This document shows, piece by piece, positions 1 to 7,299 of a DNA stretch of 15,597 nucleotides. The notes beneath the pieces are model-generated. The model was given only the letters and a program-made list of their open reading frames with translations, did no database searches and was not told the DNA's origin. Source of the DNA: JAAYAY01 sp964429355 (GTDB taxonomy: Bacteria > Planctomycetota > Planctomycetia > Pirellulales > Thermoguttaceae). Within the stretch, counting starts at the first letter, position 1. Each line of letters starts with the position of its first letter. Location: assembly GCA_964429355.1 (NCBI GenBank), contig CAYSCH010000227.1, forward strand, positions 1 to 15,597. Direction: 5' to 3'. The translations under genes and the position numbers were made by a program.

Positions 1-35
1 CCCGCTGTAAACTCAAGTCAGTCTATCCCACAATT

Positions 36-58
36 AAGCTGTGACAGAGCACTAGCTT
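36..58 (-). terminator. Imperfect hairpin just downstream of the last gene, possible weak terminator
   Basis: Eleven bases past the stop codon of the WecG/TagA-like gene, the arms AAGCTGTG (36-43) and CAC-T-AGCTT (50-58) pair as eight base pairs with one bulged base at 53 around a six-base loop. Read on the minus strand, no run of T follows, so it is not a canonical intrinsic terminator. It could be a 3' stabilising structure or chance. The rest of bases 1-69 shows nothing recognisable. Confidence 0.25.
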
Positions 59-69
59 CATCGTCAACA

Positions 70-855
70 TTACGGTGCTGGGCGGTCGCCGCGGAGCATT
101 TCGAGGGCGACGAGTGAGACGAACTTGGGTCCGTCGACGAGGCTGCGGCGCCAGCATTTTTTGGGTTCACGGACGAGGCGGTAGGCCCATTCGAGGCCGC
201 AGTTGCCGATCCAGCGGGGGGCGCGTTTCGTATCGCCGCTCAAGAAGCGGAAGGCGGCTCCGACGCCGATGGCGACGGGGACTTGGAGGCGGCCCAAGCG
301 GGCGTGGATCCAGCGGTCCTGGCGGGGGCAGCCGAGGCCAACCCAGAGGACGTCGGCACGGGACTCGTTGATGGTGCGAATATGCTCTTCGTCTTCTTCG
401 GGGGTGAGGTCGCGAAAGGGGGGGGAGATGGCGCCGGCGACGTGGTGGCCGGGGTACTTTTCTTCGAGGCGGGCCTTGAGTCGGTCGAGGGTGGGCTGGG
501 TATCGCCGTAGAAGAAGCTGCTGTGGCCGGCGAAGTCGGCCCGTGCGAAGAAGGCGTCCATGAGTTCGGCGCCGGGGACGCGGGAGGCATGTCGCATGCC
601 GCGCAGCTTGGCCACGACGACGGGGGCGATGCCGTCGGGGACCCAGAGGTCGGCTGAGTTGAGGATGGCGTGGAACTGGGGGTCCTTGTAGGACTCCCAG
701 ATGCCGTGGTAGCCGGTGACGACGACCTGGCGGCATGTGGGGCTACGGTCGACGATCCACCCATCGATGATGCCGACGGCCTCTTCGGTCTGGAGGATCT
801 NNNNNNNNNNACCGAGGACCGGGACGGAGGGGAAGGATTGGATGGCTGTGCTCAT
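70..855 (-). CDS. WecG/TagA/CpsF family glycosyltransferase (GT26), interrupted by an N gap
   Basis: Family role: these enzymes move a sugar, typically ManNAc or ManNAcA, from a nucleotide donor to a lipid-linked sugar on the cytoplasmic face of the membrane, early in glycan assembly. The donor here cannot be told. The 261-residue length fits the family. Visible landmarks are a VVTG segment with Thr47, the PDGIAPV motif with Asp74, Arg92 in SRVPG, the VGLGCPRQDRW motif near the middle, GVGAAFRFLSGDTKRAP, and GLEWAYRL near the C-terminus. Thr47 and Asp74 are spaced roughly like the catalytic pair reported for TagA. The Asn usual after the Thr is replaced by Gly-Tyr. Ten Ns (801-810) hide about four residues after VPVLG, but the frame is consistent on both sides (VPVLG, then LQTEEAV). 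It is the last gene of the run, 67 bases after the methyltransferase, and clearly more GC-rich than its neighbours. The ATG at 855 has only a weak upstream GCAGG. Confidence 0.93.
   Translation of the reverse strand: MSTAIQSFPSVPVLGXXXXILQTEEAVGIIDGWIVDRSPTCRQVVVTGYHGIWESYKDPQFHAILNSADLWVPDGIAPVVVAKLRGMRHASRVPGAELMDAFFARADFAGHSSFFYGDTQPTLDRLKARLEEKYPGHHVAGAISPPFRDLTPEEDEEHIRTINESRADVLWVGLGCPRQDRWIHARLGRLQVPVAIGVGAAFRFLSGDTKRAPRWIGNCGLEWAYRLVREPKKCWRRSLVDGPKFVSLVALEMLRGDRPAP
801..810. other. Assembly gap of ten Ns inside a gene
   Basis: Ten unknown bases lie in codons 16-19 of the WecG/TagA-like gene. The reading frame matches the family pattern on both sides, so the true gap is probably ten bases or differs by a multiple of three. 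A round number such as ten can also be a placeholder. The gap falls close to the change from GC-rich to less GC-rich sequence. Confidence 0.97.
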
Positions 856-922
856 CTGCCGAACAACCTGCGTAACAGTGGAAGGGCGGAGTCAGGCAAT
901 CGATGACGAGGCGTCAAGTGCG

Positions 923-1813
923 TTACTTGCGGCGGAAATAGGCGTTGAGGACCATGCCCCGGTTCGCGCAATCGAAGAACCTGAGGCAAGCGTATAACGC
1001 GTGAGAGACCACTGTACCCAAGAGCCGATTGCGGAGTCTGCTCCTGATCTTGCCTTGGGGTACCTTGGAAACGGTTTCCAGGTAAGCGAGTTCAAAGCCG
1101 TTCCGTTCGAACAGGCTGACGAGGCCTTTGCGGCTGAAGAAATTGAGATGCTCGGGCGGGCTGATGAACATATCGTTCCTGCCCTGCAAGATCGAGAGCG
1201 CCGATCCACGGTGAGGGACCGCAATGGCAGCAATACCGCCCTTTCGGAGAACCGCATGGATGTTGGCGACGGCCGAGTGGATATCGATCAGATGTTCGAG
1301 CACCTGGCTGAGGAGGACGATATCGAAGCTCTTCAGGTGTGCCTGGGCATATTCTGTGTCAAAGAAGCGAGCGTCGGCTTCGAAGCCGTTGCGGTGGAGG
1401 AAGACGGCCCTGGAGTTCGGATTGGGTTCACATGCATGGACGCGACAGCCTTGAGAGAGAGCGGCTTCAGAGAACTCACCATTCCCGGCACCGACGTCGA
1501 GGAAATCCCTTCCGGGGGTCAGCCGATGGCAGCGGGAGATCACTCGCTGAGCATCCATGTTGCTCGTGGGAAAGTACTCGCCGATCTGAGCCTGGACCTG
1601 TTCGTACGTCAAGTTGCTGTAGTCGCGGCTCTCATAGTGGGCATCGATGACTGCCTGGCCGGGCCGCGGCCAGACGAATGCCGAGCCGCACTCGAGACAT
1701 CGTGCGACCGGGAACTGGCCCGTGTTTGTGGACTTGGTGAACCACGTTACCAGACGCGTCTGGTCACAAGCAAGGCAGCGGAGTTCCGTGTCGAGAGTAT
1801 TTATCTGATGCAA
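923..1813 (-). CDS. Class I SAM-dependent methyltransferase with zinc-ribbon-like N-terminus
   Basis: Probable S-adenosylmethionine-dependent methyltransferase of 296 residues, likely acting on a nucleotide sugar or lipid-linked glycan. The N-terminus has two CxxC pairs (Cys13/Cys16 and Cys39/Cys42), the layout of a small zinc ribbon seen in many methyltransferases of sugar pathways. The SAM-binding glycine motif LDVGAGNGEF is at 105-114, an acidic CEPNP segment follows as motif II, and VLLSQVLEHL is the later conserved block. The C-terminal quarter is basic and partly hydrophobic and may contact lipid-linked substrate or membrane. The start is TTG at 1813. I chose it because a good ribosome-binding site lies eight bases upstream, overlapping the stop of the preceding ligase-like gene, and no ATG comes before the Cys pairs. 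The gap to that gene is 14 bases, so translation is probably coupled. The exact substrate is unknown. Confidence 0.9.
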   Translation of the reverse strand: MHQINTLDTELRCLACDQTRLVTWFTKSTNTGQFPVARCLECGSAFVWPRPGQAVIDAHYESRDYSNLTYEQVQAQIGEYFPTSNMDAQRVISRCHRLTPGRDFLDVGAGNGEFSEAALSQGCRVHACEPNPNSRAVFLHRNGFEADARFFDTEYAQAHLKSFDIVLLSQVLEHLIDIHSAVANIHAVLRKGGIAAIAVPHRGSALSILQGRNDMFISPPEHLNFFSRKGLVSLFERNGFELAYLETVSKVPQGKIRSRLRNRLLGTVVSHALYACLRFFDCANRGMVLNAYFRRK

Positions 1814-1821
1814 ACGAGACG

Positions 1822-1827
1822 CCTCTC
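1822..1827 (-). promoter_or_regulatory. Ribosome-binding site supporting the TTG start at 1813
   Basis: GAGAGG on the minus strand lies eight bases before the TTG and directly follows the TAA stop (1828-1830) of the upstream ligase-like gene. It is the main support for a TTG start of the methyltransferase and suggests stop-restart coupling. Confidence 0.65.
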
Positions 1828-3237
1828 TTAATGAAGGATTGGTACCCTATGGATCCGCCTGTCACTCCGTAACCTTGGCGGCATCTGGGAAACTCGGCTC
1901 GCGGTGTCGAGCAAGGACAGGTAGGCGATGGCCGGAACCATGACAACCAGATCGACGGCATAGCTCGCCCCGCAGACTTCGGGTATGCCGCGGACCGTGA
2001 AGAAGGCGAGAATTCCGACGGCTTGAACGAAGCCGACCCGGTGGCCAAGCCGATTCGCCACGCCGGAGCGTTCGATGCGATAGACCGAGTGCCAGGCAAG
2101 AACAAGGCCCCAGACGAAGGGGACTGTTCCCAACAGTCCGGCGGACATGAGCGCGTAGAAGTACGTATTGTGGAGATGCTCCAACCCAAAGGCCCTGCCT
2201 GCTTCGAACCCCCAACCCCACAGCGGAGATTTTTCAATGAGAGGGATGGCCTCTGCCCAGGTCTTGGTGCGGCCGGTCATGCTCGTCAAGTCTTCCGCCG
2301 ACTGAGCGCGGGTCAGATGGGTGTAGACCTTCTGGGTGAAGTCGGGCGACACCGCTTCAAGAACGGTTGCCATAACGCACAAGGCAAGGAGGGCCAGGAC
2401 GAAGCGGCGGACGCGCGGTCCCAAGAACCAGGTGACCACGAGCAGGGCGAAGGCAAGTCCGACAATCGCCCCCCTGGACTGCATGAAGTAAATCAAGGCT
2501 GCCGATCCGAAGAGCAGCAAACCCCAGAATACGCGTCGCAAACTTTGCCGGTCGGACCAGAGCATCACGTAGGCGATCACTCCAGGAACCGATGCAAATC
2601 GCGCCATTCCGGACGATCGCGACATGGCCATCCCGCCCACCGGTCCGACACGGTTCACAAGGCCGTAACCACTGATGTCTCCGGACGGCGTGACGACAAG
2701 CAGTGCGTCGCGGGCGACGACAACAAGAACCGCCAGGACCACGGTCGTAAGGAACCATGTCAGATGGTTCAGTTGAAGGCTTCTCGCAATCGGCCAGCCG
2801 CTGCGCAACCAAACGGACACCGCAGCGAGAGTCGCCAGGTAGGCCACAGCCCAGTACCAGGCGCTCGCCGGGTTCGGGCCCACCAATCCGGCAACGGCAG
2901 CCACGAGGCAGTAGAATCCCCAGAGCACCAGCGGCTTGGGGAGACTGTTTCGTGGCCCGGATTGCTGTACCACAAACGGAGCGAGCAACAGAATCACAAT
3001 TGGGAATGCCGCTCGCAGGGTGTGAAAGGCGGCCATGGGACTCTGTGGCATCGAACGCAAGAACCAAGGGCCGCTGTTGATGTTCACATACAGCATTACC
3101 CAAAGAATGACCGGCATGAAGAGCCGCTTGTCGTGCAGGACGGCGACGAGGAGACTGGCGGAGGGTATCCGGGCACGGAGGCGGGCATGCGGTATGTGCG
3201 ATCCGTTCATCTTCAGTTGCGCCACTTCTACCGGCAT
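1828..3237 (-). CDS. O-antigen ligase/polymerase family membrane protein (Wzy/WaaL-like)
   Basis: Polytopic inner-membrane protein of 469 residues with many hydrophobic segments. Proteins of this family either polymerise lipid-linked repeat units (Wzy) or ligate the finished glycan to an acceptor (WaaL), working on the periplasmic face. The two roles cannot be told apart from sequence. The Wzy_C-type signature is visible: a hydrophobic stretch ending in QSRGA (253-257), a periplasmic loop with SMTGRTKTW (319-327), PLWGWGF (338-344), the conserved HNTY (356-359), then a further membrane span. Arg207 and Arg213 sit in an SSGMARF segment like that of related ligases. The start at 3237 overlaps the end of the upstream GT4 gene by ten bases, which indicates coupling; an alternative ATG is at 3210. 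The C-terminal tail after about residue 445 is basic and probably cytoplasmic. GC content is higher here than in the genes around 5-6 kb. Confidence 0.92.
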   Translation of the reverse strand: MPVEVAQLKMNGSHIPHARLRARIPSASLLVAVLHDKRLFMPVILWVMLYVNINSGPWFLRSMPQSPMAAFHTLRAAFPIVILLLAPFVVQQSGPRNSLPKPLVLWGFYCLVAAVAGLVGPNPASAWYWAVAYLATLAAVSVWLRSGWPIARSLQLNHLTWFLTTVVLAVLVVVARDALLVVTPSGDISGYGLVNRVGPVGGMAMSRSSGMARFASVPGVIAYVMLWSDRQSLRRVFWGLLLFGSAALIYFMQSRGAIVGLAFALLVVTWFLGPRVRRFVLALLALCVMATVLEAVSPDFTQKVYTHLTRAQSAEDLTSMTGRTKTWAEAIPLIEKSPLWGWGFEAGRAFGLEHLHNTYFYALMSAGLLGTVPFVWGLVLAWHSVYRIERSGVANRLGHRVGFVQAVGILAFFTVRGIPEVCGASYAVDLVVMVPAIAYLSLLDTASRVSQMPPRLRSDRRIHRVPILH

Positions 3238-4511
3238 GTCGCGGCACTTCCCGAACGATAGCGTACAACGGCGGCGCGATAGATCTCATCGACCTTTTCG
3301 GTCTTGGATTCCCACGAGAACGAGAGAATGCGGCGCAGGGCGCCTTCTGCAAGCCTTAGCCGCTGCGATTCGTTCTCCACAAGTCGGCGGATCGCCGCGG
3401 CCATGTCCCGCGCCAGTTGCTGGGGTGAGTCGACTTCCAATCGAATTCCGCAATCGTCGGTGACCGCGTCAGTAAATCCACAGTGGTCCGGGCAGACGAC
3501 AGGCAGACCCTGGCCGAACGCCTCCAGGAGGACCGTTGAGGTGAGATCCTTGAGGCTGGTGATGGCCAACAGGTGGCCGGCACGCATTACGTTCAACGCC
3601 TCTTCCCGTGGGAGCCAGCCATGCCAATGACAACGCGGTTCAATCCCGAGGCTTGTGGCCAATCGCCGCCATTTCGGGGTAGACGGCCCTGCACCGAGGA
3701 CATCAAGCCGCCAGTCCAGGTTGGCGGGCAGGCCTTCGAGGGCGCTCAAAAGTATGGGCAGGGCCTTGCCGGGGTGATGCTGGCCACTCCAGACAATGCG
3801 AAAGGGTTCGCCCGGGCCTCGAACGGTGGGTGTGTCGGCAATGTGGGGCGGGGGGCCAATCTCACAAATCACGTGGCTGTCGACTCCGTACCAGCGCCTG
3901 ATTTCGCGAGCGATGCCCGAGGTGGCGGCGATCACGTTTCCATTGGCCTTGTGAAAGGCCCGCCTGGGGCCGGGCTGCCAACGTTTCTGTGCCTTGTTGA
4001 TCAGATTCCGGACGGTATAGTGGAGCGTACCCATGGGGCCGAGGGTTGGCACGAGCCGCCAGGGCATGTCTTCGAGTCCACCGATGGGGCCCCAGACGAA
4101 TGGGATGTCGAGCTTCCAGTACTGGCCGGGGAAGCGAAATCCAACGTAAGTCAACAGGTGGACGAGATCGAAGCGTTCGGTTTTGTGCAGGTCCTTTGCG
4201 AGCCGAAACGCATCCCGCATCCACTGGGAGTAGACGAGATTGACCAGCGGGCGCACCGGGCTTCCGTCCACCCATCGCCAGAAGCGGTTGGGACCGTAAT
4301 GCCACCACCTTGGCGGAACGTAATGAAAAGTGATACCGTTCGTTGCCTGGGGACATTCGGTGGCCTTTCGGTCGATGTCTCTGCGATGGTACTCCGCGGT
4401 TATGACGTGAAGTTCGTGATGCCGAGCCAAAGCCTGTACCCAACCCCAACCAACGCCCTCTTCAGAGCCCTTGGAGGGATTGCACGCGTACGCCTGCAAA
4501 AGGACTTTCAT
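3228..4511 (-). CDS. Glycosyltransferase family 4
   Basis: GT-B-fold retaining glycosyltransferase of about 427 residues that adds a sugar from a nucleotide donor to the growing lipid-linked glycan at the inner face of the membrane. The N-terminal acceptor-side domain has the GSEEGVGWGW motif (15-24), typical of a GT4 subgroup. The C-terminal donor-binding domain has IVWSGQHHPGKAL, where the basic residues contact the nucleotide diphosphate in this family, and SLKDLTSTVLLEAFGQGLPVV (from about 319). The usual E-x7-E is D322-x7-E330 here. I placed the start at 4511, where the conserved MKVLLQAYAC begins. In-frame ATGs at 4541 and 4616 would add 10 or 35 residues without obvious homology, and none of the three has a strong ribosome-binding site. 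The gene overlaps the downstream ligase-like gene by ten bases. The sugar specificity is not visible. Confidence 0.92.
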   Translation of the reverse strand: MKVLLQAYACNPSKGSEEGVGWGWVQALARHHELHVITAEYHRRDIDRKATECPQATNGITFHYVPPRWWHYGPNRFWRWVDGSPVRPLVNLVYSQWMRDAFRLAKDLHKTERFDLVHLLTYVGFRFPGQYWKLDIPFVWGPIGGLEDMPWRLVPTLGPMGTLHYTVRNLINKAQKRWQPGPRRAFHKANGNVIAATSGIAREIRRWYGVDSHVICEIGPPPHIADTPTVRGPGEPFRIVWSGQHHPGKALPILLSALEGLPANLDWRLDVLGAGPSTPKWRRLATSLGIEPRCHWHGWLPREEALNVMRAGHLLAITSLKDLTSTVLLEAFGQGLPVVCPDHCGFTDAVTDDCGIRLEVDSPQQLARDMAAAIRRLVENESQRLRLAEGALRRILSFSWESKTEKVDEIYRAAVVRYRSGSAATCR

Positions 4512-4572
4512 TCTGGCGTTCAAACAGACTGGCCGCTTCATTAGCCTAACAGAGCAGCTACAAGCCCAGCGC

Positions 4573-5496
4573 TCAGGCGAACTGTCTTCGTAGTTTCCTG
4601 ACGACCATTTCTGCATATGTCATATGGCTCGCGATAGCACTTACCGTTTTGGGGATCCGCTGCTTTCGTGTCAGTAGAGCCCAGAGATGTCCCAAAGGAT
4701 ACATCGGGCCGTGGACAAAAGGTCTTCGGAAACAGCCTCTCGCGCCGGCGAGCATTGTAAACCAGAATGGGATTCGCATCACGTAGTTCATCATTCCTAG
4801 CCGAAATCCCATCGGCACTTTGGACCGTATCGTCCGGGCGTAGCCCTCATACGGGACATGATGGCGGACACGGATATCGCTGAATGCACGTACTTTCCAA
4901 CCCAGCCGTTTCGCTTCATCGCAAGCGATCCCGTCCTCCATTCCGTAGGGCTTGTATCCACCAATTTGTGCATAGCACTCGCGTCGAAACATTTGGATAG
5001 GCCCCCCAACGGAATCAGGGCTGAAAAAGCCATAACCGGTTGCTTCGCCGTTAGGTAAAATGCTCTCAGCAAACCCACCTGCGATGCCAAGCTCTTGGTC
5101 TTGCGAAAAACGTTGCAGAATAAGCTCGTAGTAATCGTCCGCCATTTCAATATCAGGTTCGATATTGCCTATGTAATCGAAATGCAGGTCTCCCGCGGTT
5201 TCAAGGGCGATTGCCACAGCTCTCGCTTTGGCGACCGCCACGTTGTCTATCCTGTGCAGCTCTTCGTCGCTTTTGTCATGGCGAACTAGCCGAATCCACG
5301 GTACAGACGCGGCGTGTTTCCTTACAATGTCATCGGTACGGTCCGTGGACCCATCACTCACAATAACCCAAAGGACAGGCGTCACTGTCTGGGTTGTGAT
5401 ATTGGCAATGAATCTCTCAATTCGCTCTTCTTCGTTGCGAGCTGGTGTGACAAGCAGAAAACGAAGCCCACCAGTATCGGCGTTCGTCGCATTCAT
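4573..5496 (-). CDS. Glycosyltransferase family 2
   Basis: GT-A-fold glycosyltransferase of 307 residues. An N-terminal Rossmann-type strand leads to TPARNEEERI (17-26). VSDGSTD (46-52) is the nucleotide-binding motif. The metal-binding DxD position is EPD (113-115), a variant. GGYKPYGMEDGIACDEAKRLGW holds the ED pair that usually supplies the catalytic base. The C-terminus has an amphipathic to hydrophobic stretch and a basic tail suited to membrane contact. The ATG at 5496 is preceded by GGAGG (5507-5511) ten bases upstream, the clearest ribosome-binding site in this part of the window. The gene follows a methyltransferase after 108 bases in which I see nothing else recognisable. Composition is markedly lower in GC than at the ends of the locus, with one 60-base row near 5101 at about 42%, which fits acquisition from elsewhere. 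The donor sugar is unknown. Confidence 0.92.
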   Translation of the reverse strand: MNATNADTGGLRFLLVTPARNEEERIERFIANITTQTVTPVLWVIVSDGSTDRTDDIVRKHAASVPWIRLVRHDKSDEELHRIDNVAVAKARAVAIALETAGDLHFDYIGNIEPDIEMADDYYELILQRFSQDQELGIAGGFAESILPNGEATGYGFFSPDSVGGPIQMFRRECYAQIGGYKPYGMEDGIACDEAKRLGWKVRAFSDIRVRHHVPYEGYARTIRSKVPMGFRLGMMNYVMRIPFWFTMLAGARGCFRRPFVHGPMYPLGHLWALLTRKQRIPKTVSAIASHMTYAEMVVRKLRRQFA

Positions 5497-5604
5497 AGTT
5501 TCCCATCCTCCAGGTTGATACTGCCTAAGACTGATCGTAGACTCATGCCCTTGCTCGCAGCCTCAACACAAGCCGCGCGACGCCAAGTGGAAGGCTAGCA
5601 ATCA

Positions 5605-6213
5605 CTATTTCTCAGGCTCGAGCACGTACCGAATCTGCCACGCGTGGAACATGTGGGCCAAGCGTCTTTCATAGAAGTCTTGCGCACAAATACTGCAATT
5701 CACAAGTTTTGAAAGAGCGGGAGCAACTAGTCTGTCTATTACCCCCGATCGATAGAAATCAATTCTGACTGACCTGACGCGAAATCGCTTATCGGTGTAG
5801 AAAGCAGGAACCTTGCGTATTCTTGGCTGTTGGTCGTGGGAGACGAAGTAGTACATCGAGTAGAGGCCAAAGAACCGGACATGGGTAGGATCCGAAAACC
5901 CGTACACGTTGGAGAAATGGGGAACAATGATCTCGATTGTTCCGCCGGGCTTCGTTATCCGATGGATCTCGCACATCAAGGGCACAAACTCTTGGATGTG
6001 CTCGAGAACATGGCGACTGTAGACGTGTTCGCAGCAATCGTTTGGAAAAACCTCTAGCGCCTCGTTTAGATCTGCGACAACATCAACACCCTCCAGATCA
6101 AGCTGATCGACCGCATAAAAACCATGGCGGGGCTCTTGACCACATCCGAGATCCAAACGAATCGGCTTCCCCAGGGACAGGTCGTCCTTCAGTTTATCAC
6201 TGAGTATTCTCAT
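5605..6213 (-). CDS. Class I SAM-dependent methyltransferase (small, glycan-cluster type)
   Basis: Predicted SAM-dependent methyltransferase of 202 residues. The SAM motif LDLGCGQ is at 20-26, an acidic AVDQLD strand end follows, and SRHVLEHI (about 67-74) precedes a KPGGTIEIIVPH strand. The block PHFSNVYGFSDPTHVRFF is typical of small methyltransferases found in O-antigen and capsule loci. Unlike the methyltransferase at 923-1813, it has no zinc-ribbon domain. It probably O-methylates a sugar of the repeat unit, perhaps a terminal one; the position is not deducible. The ATG at 6213 directly opens the domain, and no strong ribosome-binding site precedes it. It is flanked by the two largest gaps of the glycosyltransferase block (150 bases upstream, 108 downstream) and is among the most AT-rich genes here, with a 60-base row near 5701 at 45% GC. 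Together these suggest a separately inserted piece. Confidence 0.87.
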   Translation of the reverse strand: MRILSDKLKDDLSLGKPIRLDLGCGQEPRHGFYAVDQLDLEGVDVVADLNEALEVFPNDCCEHVYSRHVLEHIQEFVPLMCEIHRITKPGGTIEIIVPHFSNVYGFSDPTHVRFFGLYSMYYFVSHDQQPRIRKVPAFYTDKRFRVRSVRIDFYRSGVIDRLVAPALSKLVNCSICAQDFYERRLAHMFHAWQIRYVLEPEK

Positions 6214-6257
6214 CGGATGCGACAGGTTCTTTGAGTTGATATCATGCCTACTGTTTT

Positions 6258-6272
6258 CACCGATCCTCGGTG
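6258..6272. repeat. Perfect 6-bp inverted repeat in the 150-base gap
   Basis: CACCGA (6258-6263) and TCGGTG (6267-6272) pair perfectly around the three-base loop TCC. On the minus strand (the transcribed direction) AAAA follows rather than T, so it is not a canonical terminator for this operon. On the plus strand three Ts follow. The rest of the 6214-6363 gap shows nothing I recognise. It shares the CCGA-N3-TCGG core with the hairpin at 14869-14883. Confidence 0.4.
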
Positions 6273-6363
6273 TTTAAGACATTCAGTGCGCCGGACTAGG
6301 CGGGGGCGGGACAATTGCCCTTGATGGGTGATGAGAATGTATCGCATTATCCACCATTTGGCA

Positions 6364-7299
6364 CTATGTCTCCGCGCAGTGGGAAGTCTTGCACTTTTTC
6401 GCAATCGACGAAGCAAACGGTCTGCTGCACAGTTCCACGAGATTACCCGCCACTCGCGATAAAAAGCTGGGTCTTGCTTGGAGTGCGAAGCCCGCTAGGC
6501 TCAGAAAAATGCGCACGCCGATTCCGACGTAACATCGCCAAAGAGAAAGCTTATGCTTACGCACGAAGTAAAGGCGATTGGCCACCTCAATTCTGCCGAA
6601 GTGATAGGAACCACCGCGACCACCGGACGACGGCCAATGGTAGTAACCAGCCTCCGCGAGTACCACCAACTTAAAGGCCTTCCCCACGGTATAACTGAAG
6701 TCAAGATCCTCCAAGTAACTATATCCTTCGAAATACTCGTCGAAGCTGTGCTTGCTCAGAATGTCCCGCCGCCACACGACGGCACCCGTGGCGAGCCAGT
6801 CAACCAAGCATGTTTCTGAAACGGTTTCCATAACCGTCTGCCAGCCGCTGGGCGCGACTTGACCGGTTCGCGATCGGTACAGTCCCAATCGTTCGGTCAC
6901 TAAAGAGCGTTTGAGCCACTTCCCAGAGACAGGTGGCGGGTTCATGATGTTGAAGGACACGCCGCCGAAGTCGTCAGTAGCCGACTCCCAATATCCCATC
7001 ATGGCTTCGACAGCATTCGGTTCCAACGTGGCGTCGTCGTCAATGAACCCTACAAGATCCACGTTGGGGTCTACTGATCGGACACCACGGTTTCTTTGTC
7101 CCGCAGCCGAAGGCGGTGAGTGACGGAGATAGCGCGTGTTGAGGCCAGGAAACTCGAGGAAGACGGCCTCGACTGGTTCCTTGCTTGCATCGACAACGAC
7201 GATCTGGTCAATGGGCCGTGTTTGGGCCACAAGGCTGGCAAGCAGGGTTCGCAAGTCAGCAGGCCGGTCTTTCGTAGCGACGACAAATGCCAGTTTCAT
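6364..7299 (-). CDS. Glycosyltransferase family 2
   Basis: GT-A-fold glycosyltransferase of about 311 residues. The N-terminal strand VVATKDRP (6-13) is typical of GT2. IVVVDAS (33-39) marks the nucleotide site, GFIDDDAT (84-91) holds the DxD metal site, WLATGAVVWRR is the acceptor-side segment, and YLEDLDFSY carries the ED pair. Hydrophobic stretches near the C-terminus (around YVGIGVRIFLSLAGFAL) suggest membrane association. I chose the ATG at 7299 because the conserved fold starts there. It overlaps the stop of the upstream GT4 as ATGA, a classic coupled arrangement, with AGGAAG eleven bases upstream. A longer in-frame start at 7356 would add 19 residues inside the upstream gene. The donor is unknown. 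Confidence 0.92.
   Translation of the reverse strand: MKLAFVVATKDRPADLRTLLASLVAQTRPIDQIVVVDASKEPVEAVFLEFPGLNTRYLRHSPPSAAGQRNRGVRSVDPNVDLVGFIDDDATLEPNAVEAMMGYWESATDDFGGVSFNIMNPPPVSGKWLKRSLVTERLGLYRSRTGQVAPSGWQTVMETVSETCLVDWLATGAVVWRRDILSKHSFDEYFEGYSYLEDLDFSYTVGKAFKLVVLAEAGYYHWPSSGGRGGSYHFGRIEVANRLYFVRKHKLSLWRCYVGIGVRIFLSLAGFALQARPSFLSRVAGNLVELCSRPFASSIAKKCKTSHCAET

Noticed and set aside
70..855. The wecG-like gene as a pseudogene or frameshifted gene because of the N run
   Set aside because: The frame fits the family on both sides of the gap and the remaining 240 residues are intact, so an assembly gap explains it.
1001..1831. A 276-codon open frame on the plus strand opposite the zinc-ribbon methyltransferase
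   Set aside because: It lies wholly antisense to a well-supported gene, has no recognisable motif, and runs against the direction of every other gene here.
2023..3261. A long open frame of 412 codons on the plus strand opposite the ligase-like gene
   Set aside because: It is antisense to a gene with clear family motifs. Its translation is rich in His, Gln, Arg and Gly with no hydrophobic core or recognisable domain, as expected for a shadow frame in GC-rich coding DNA.
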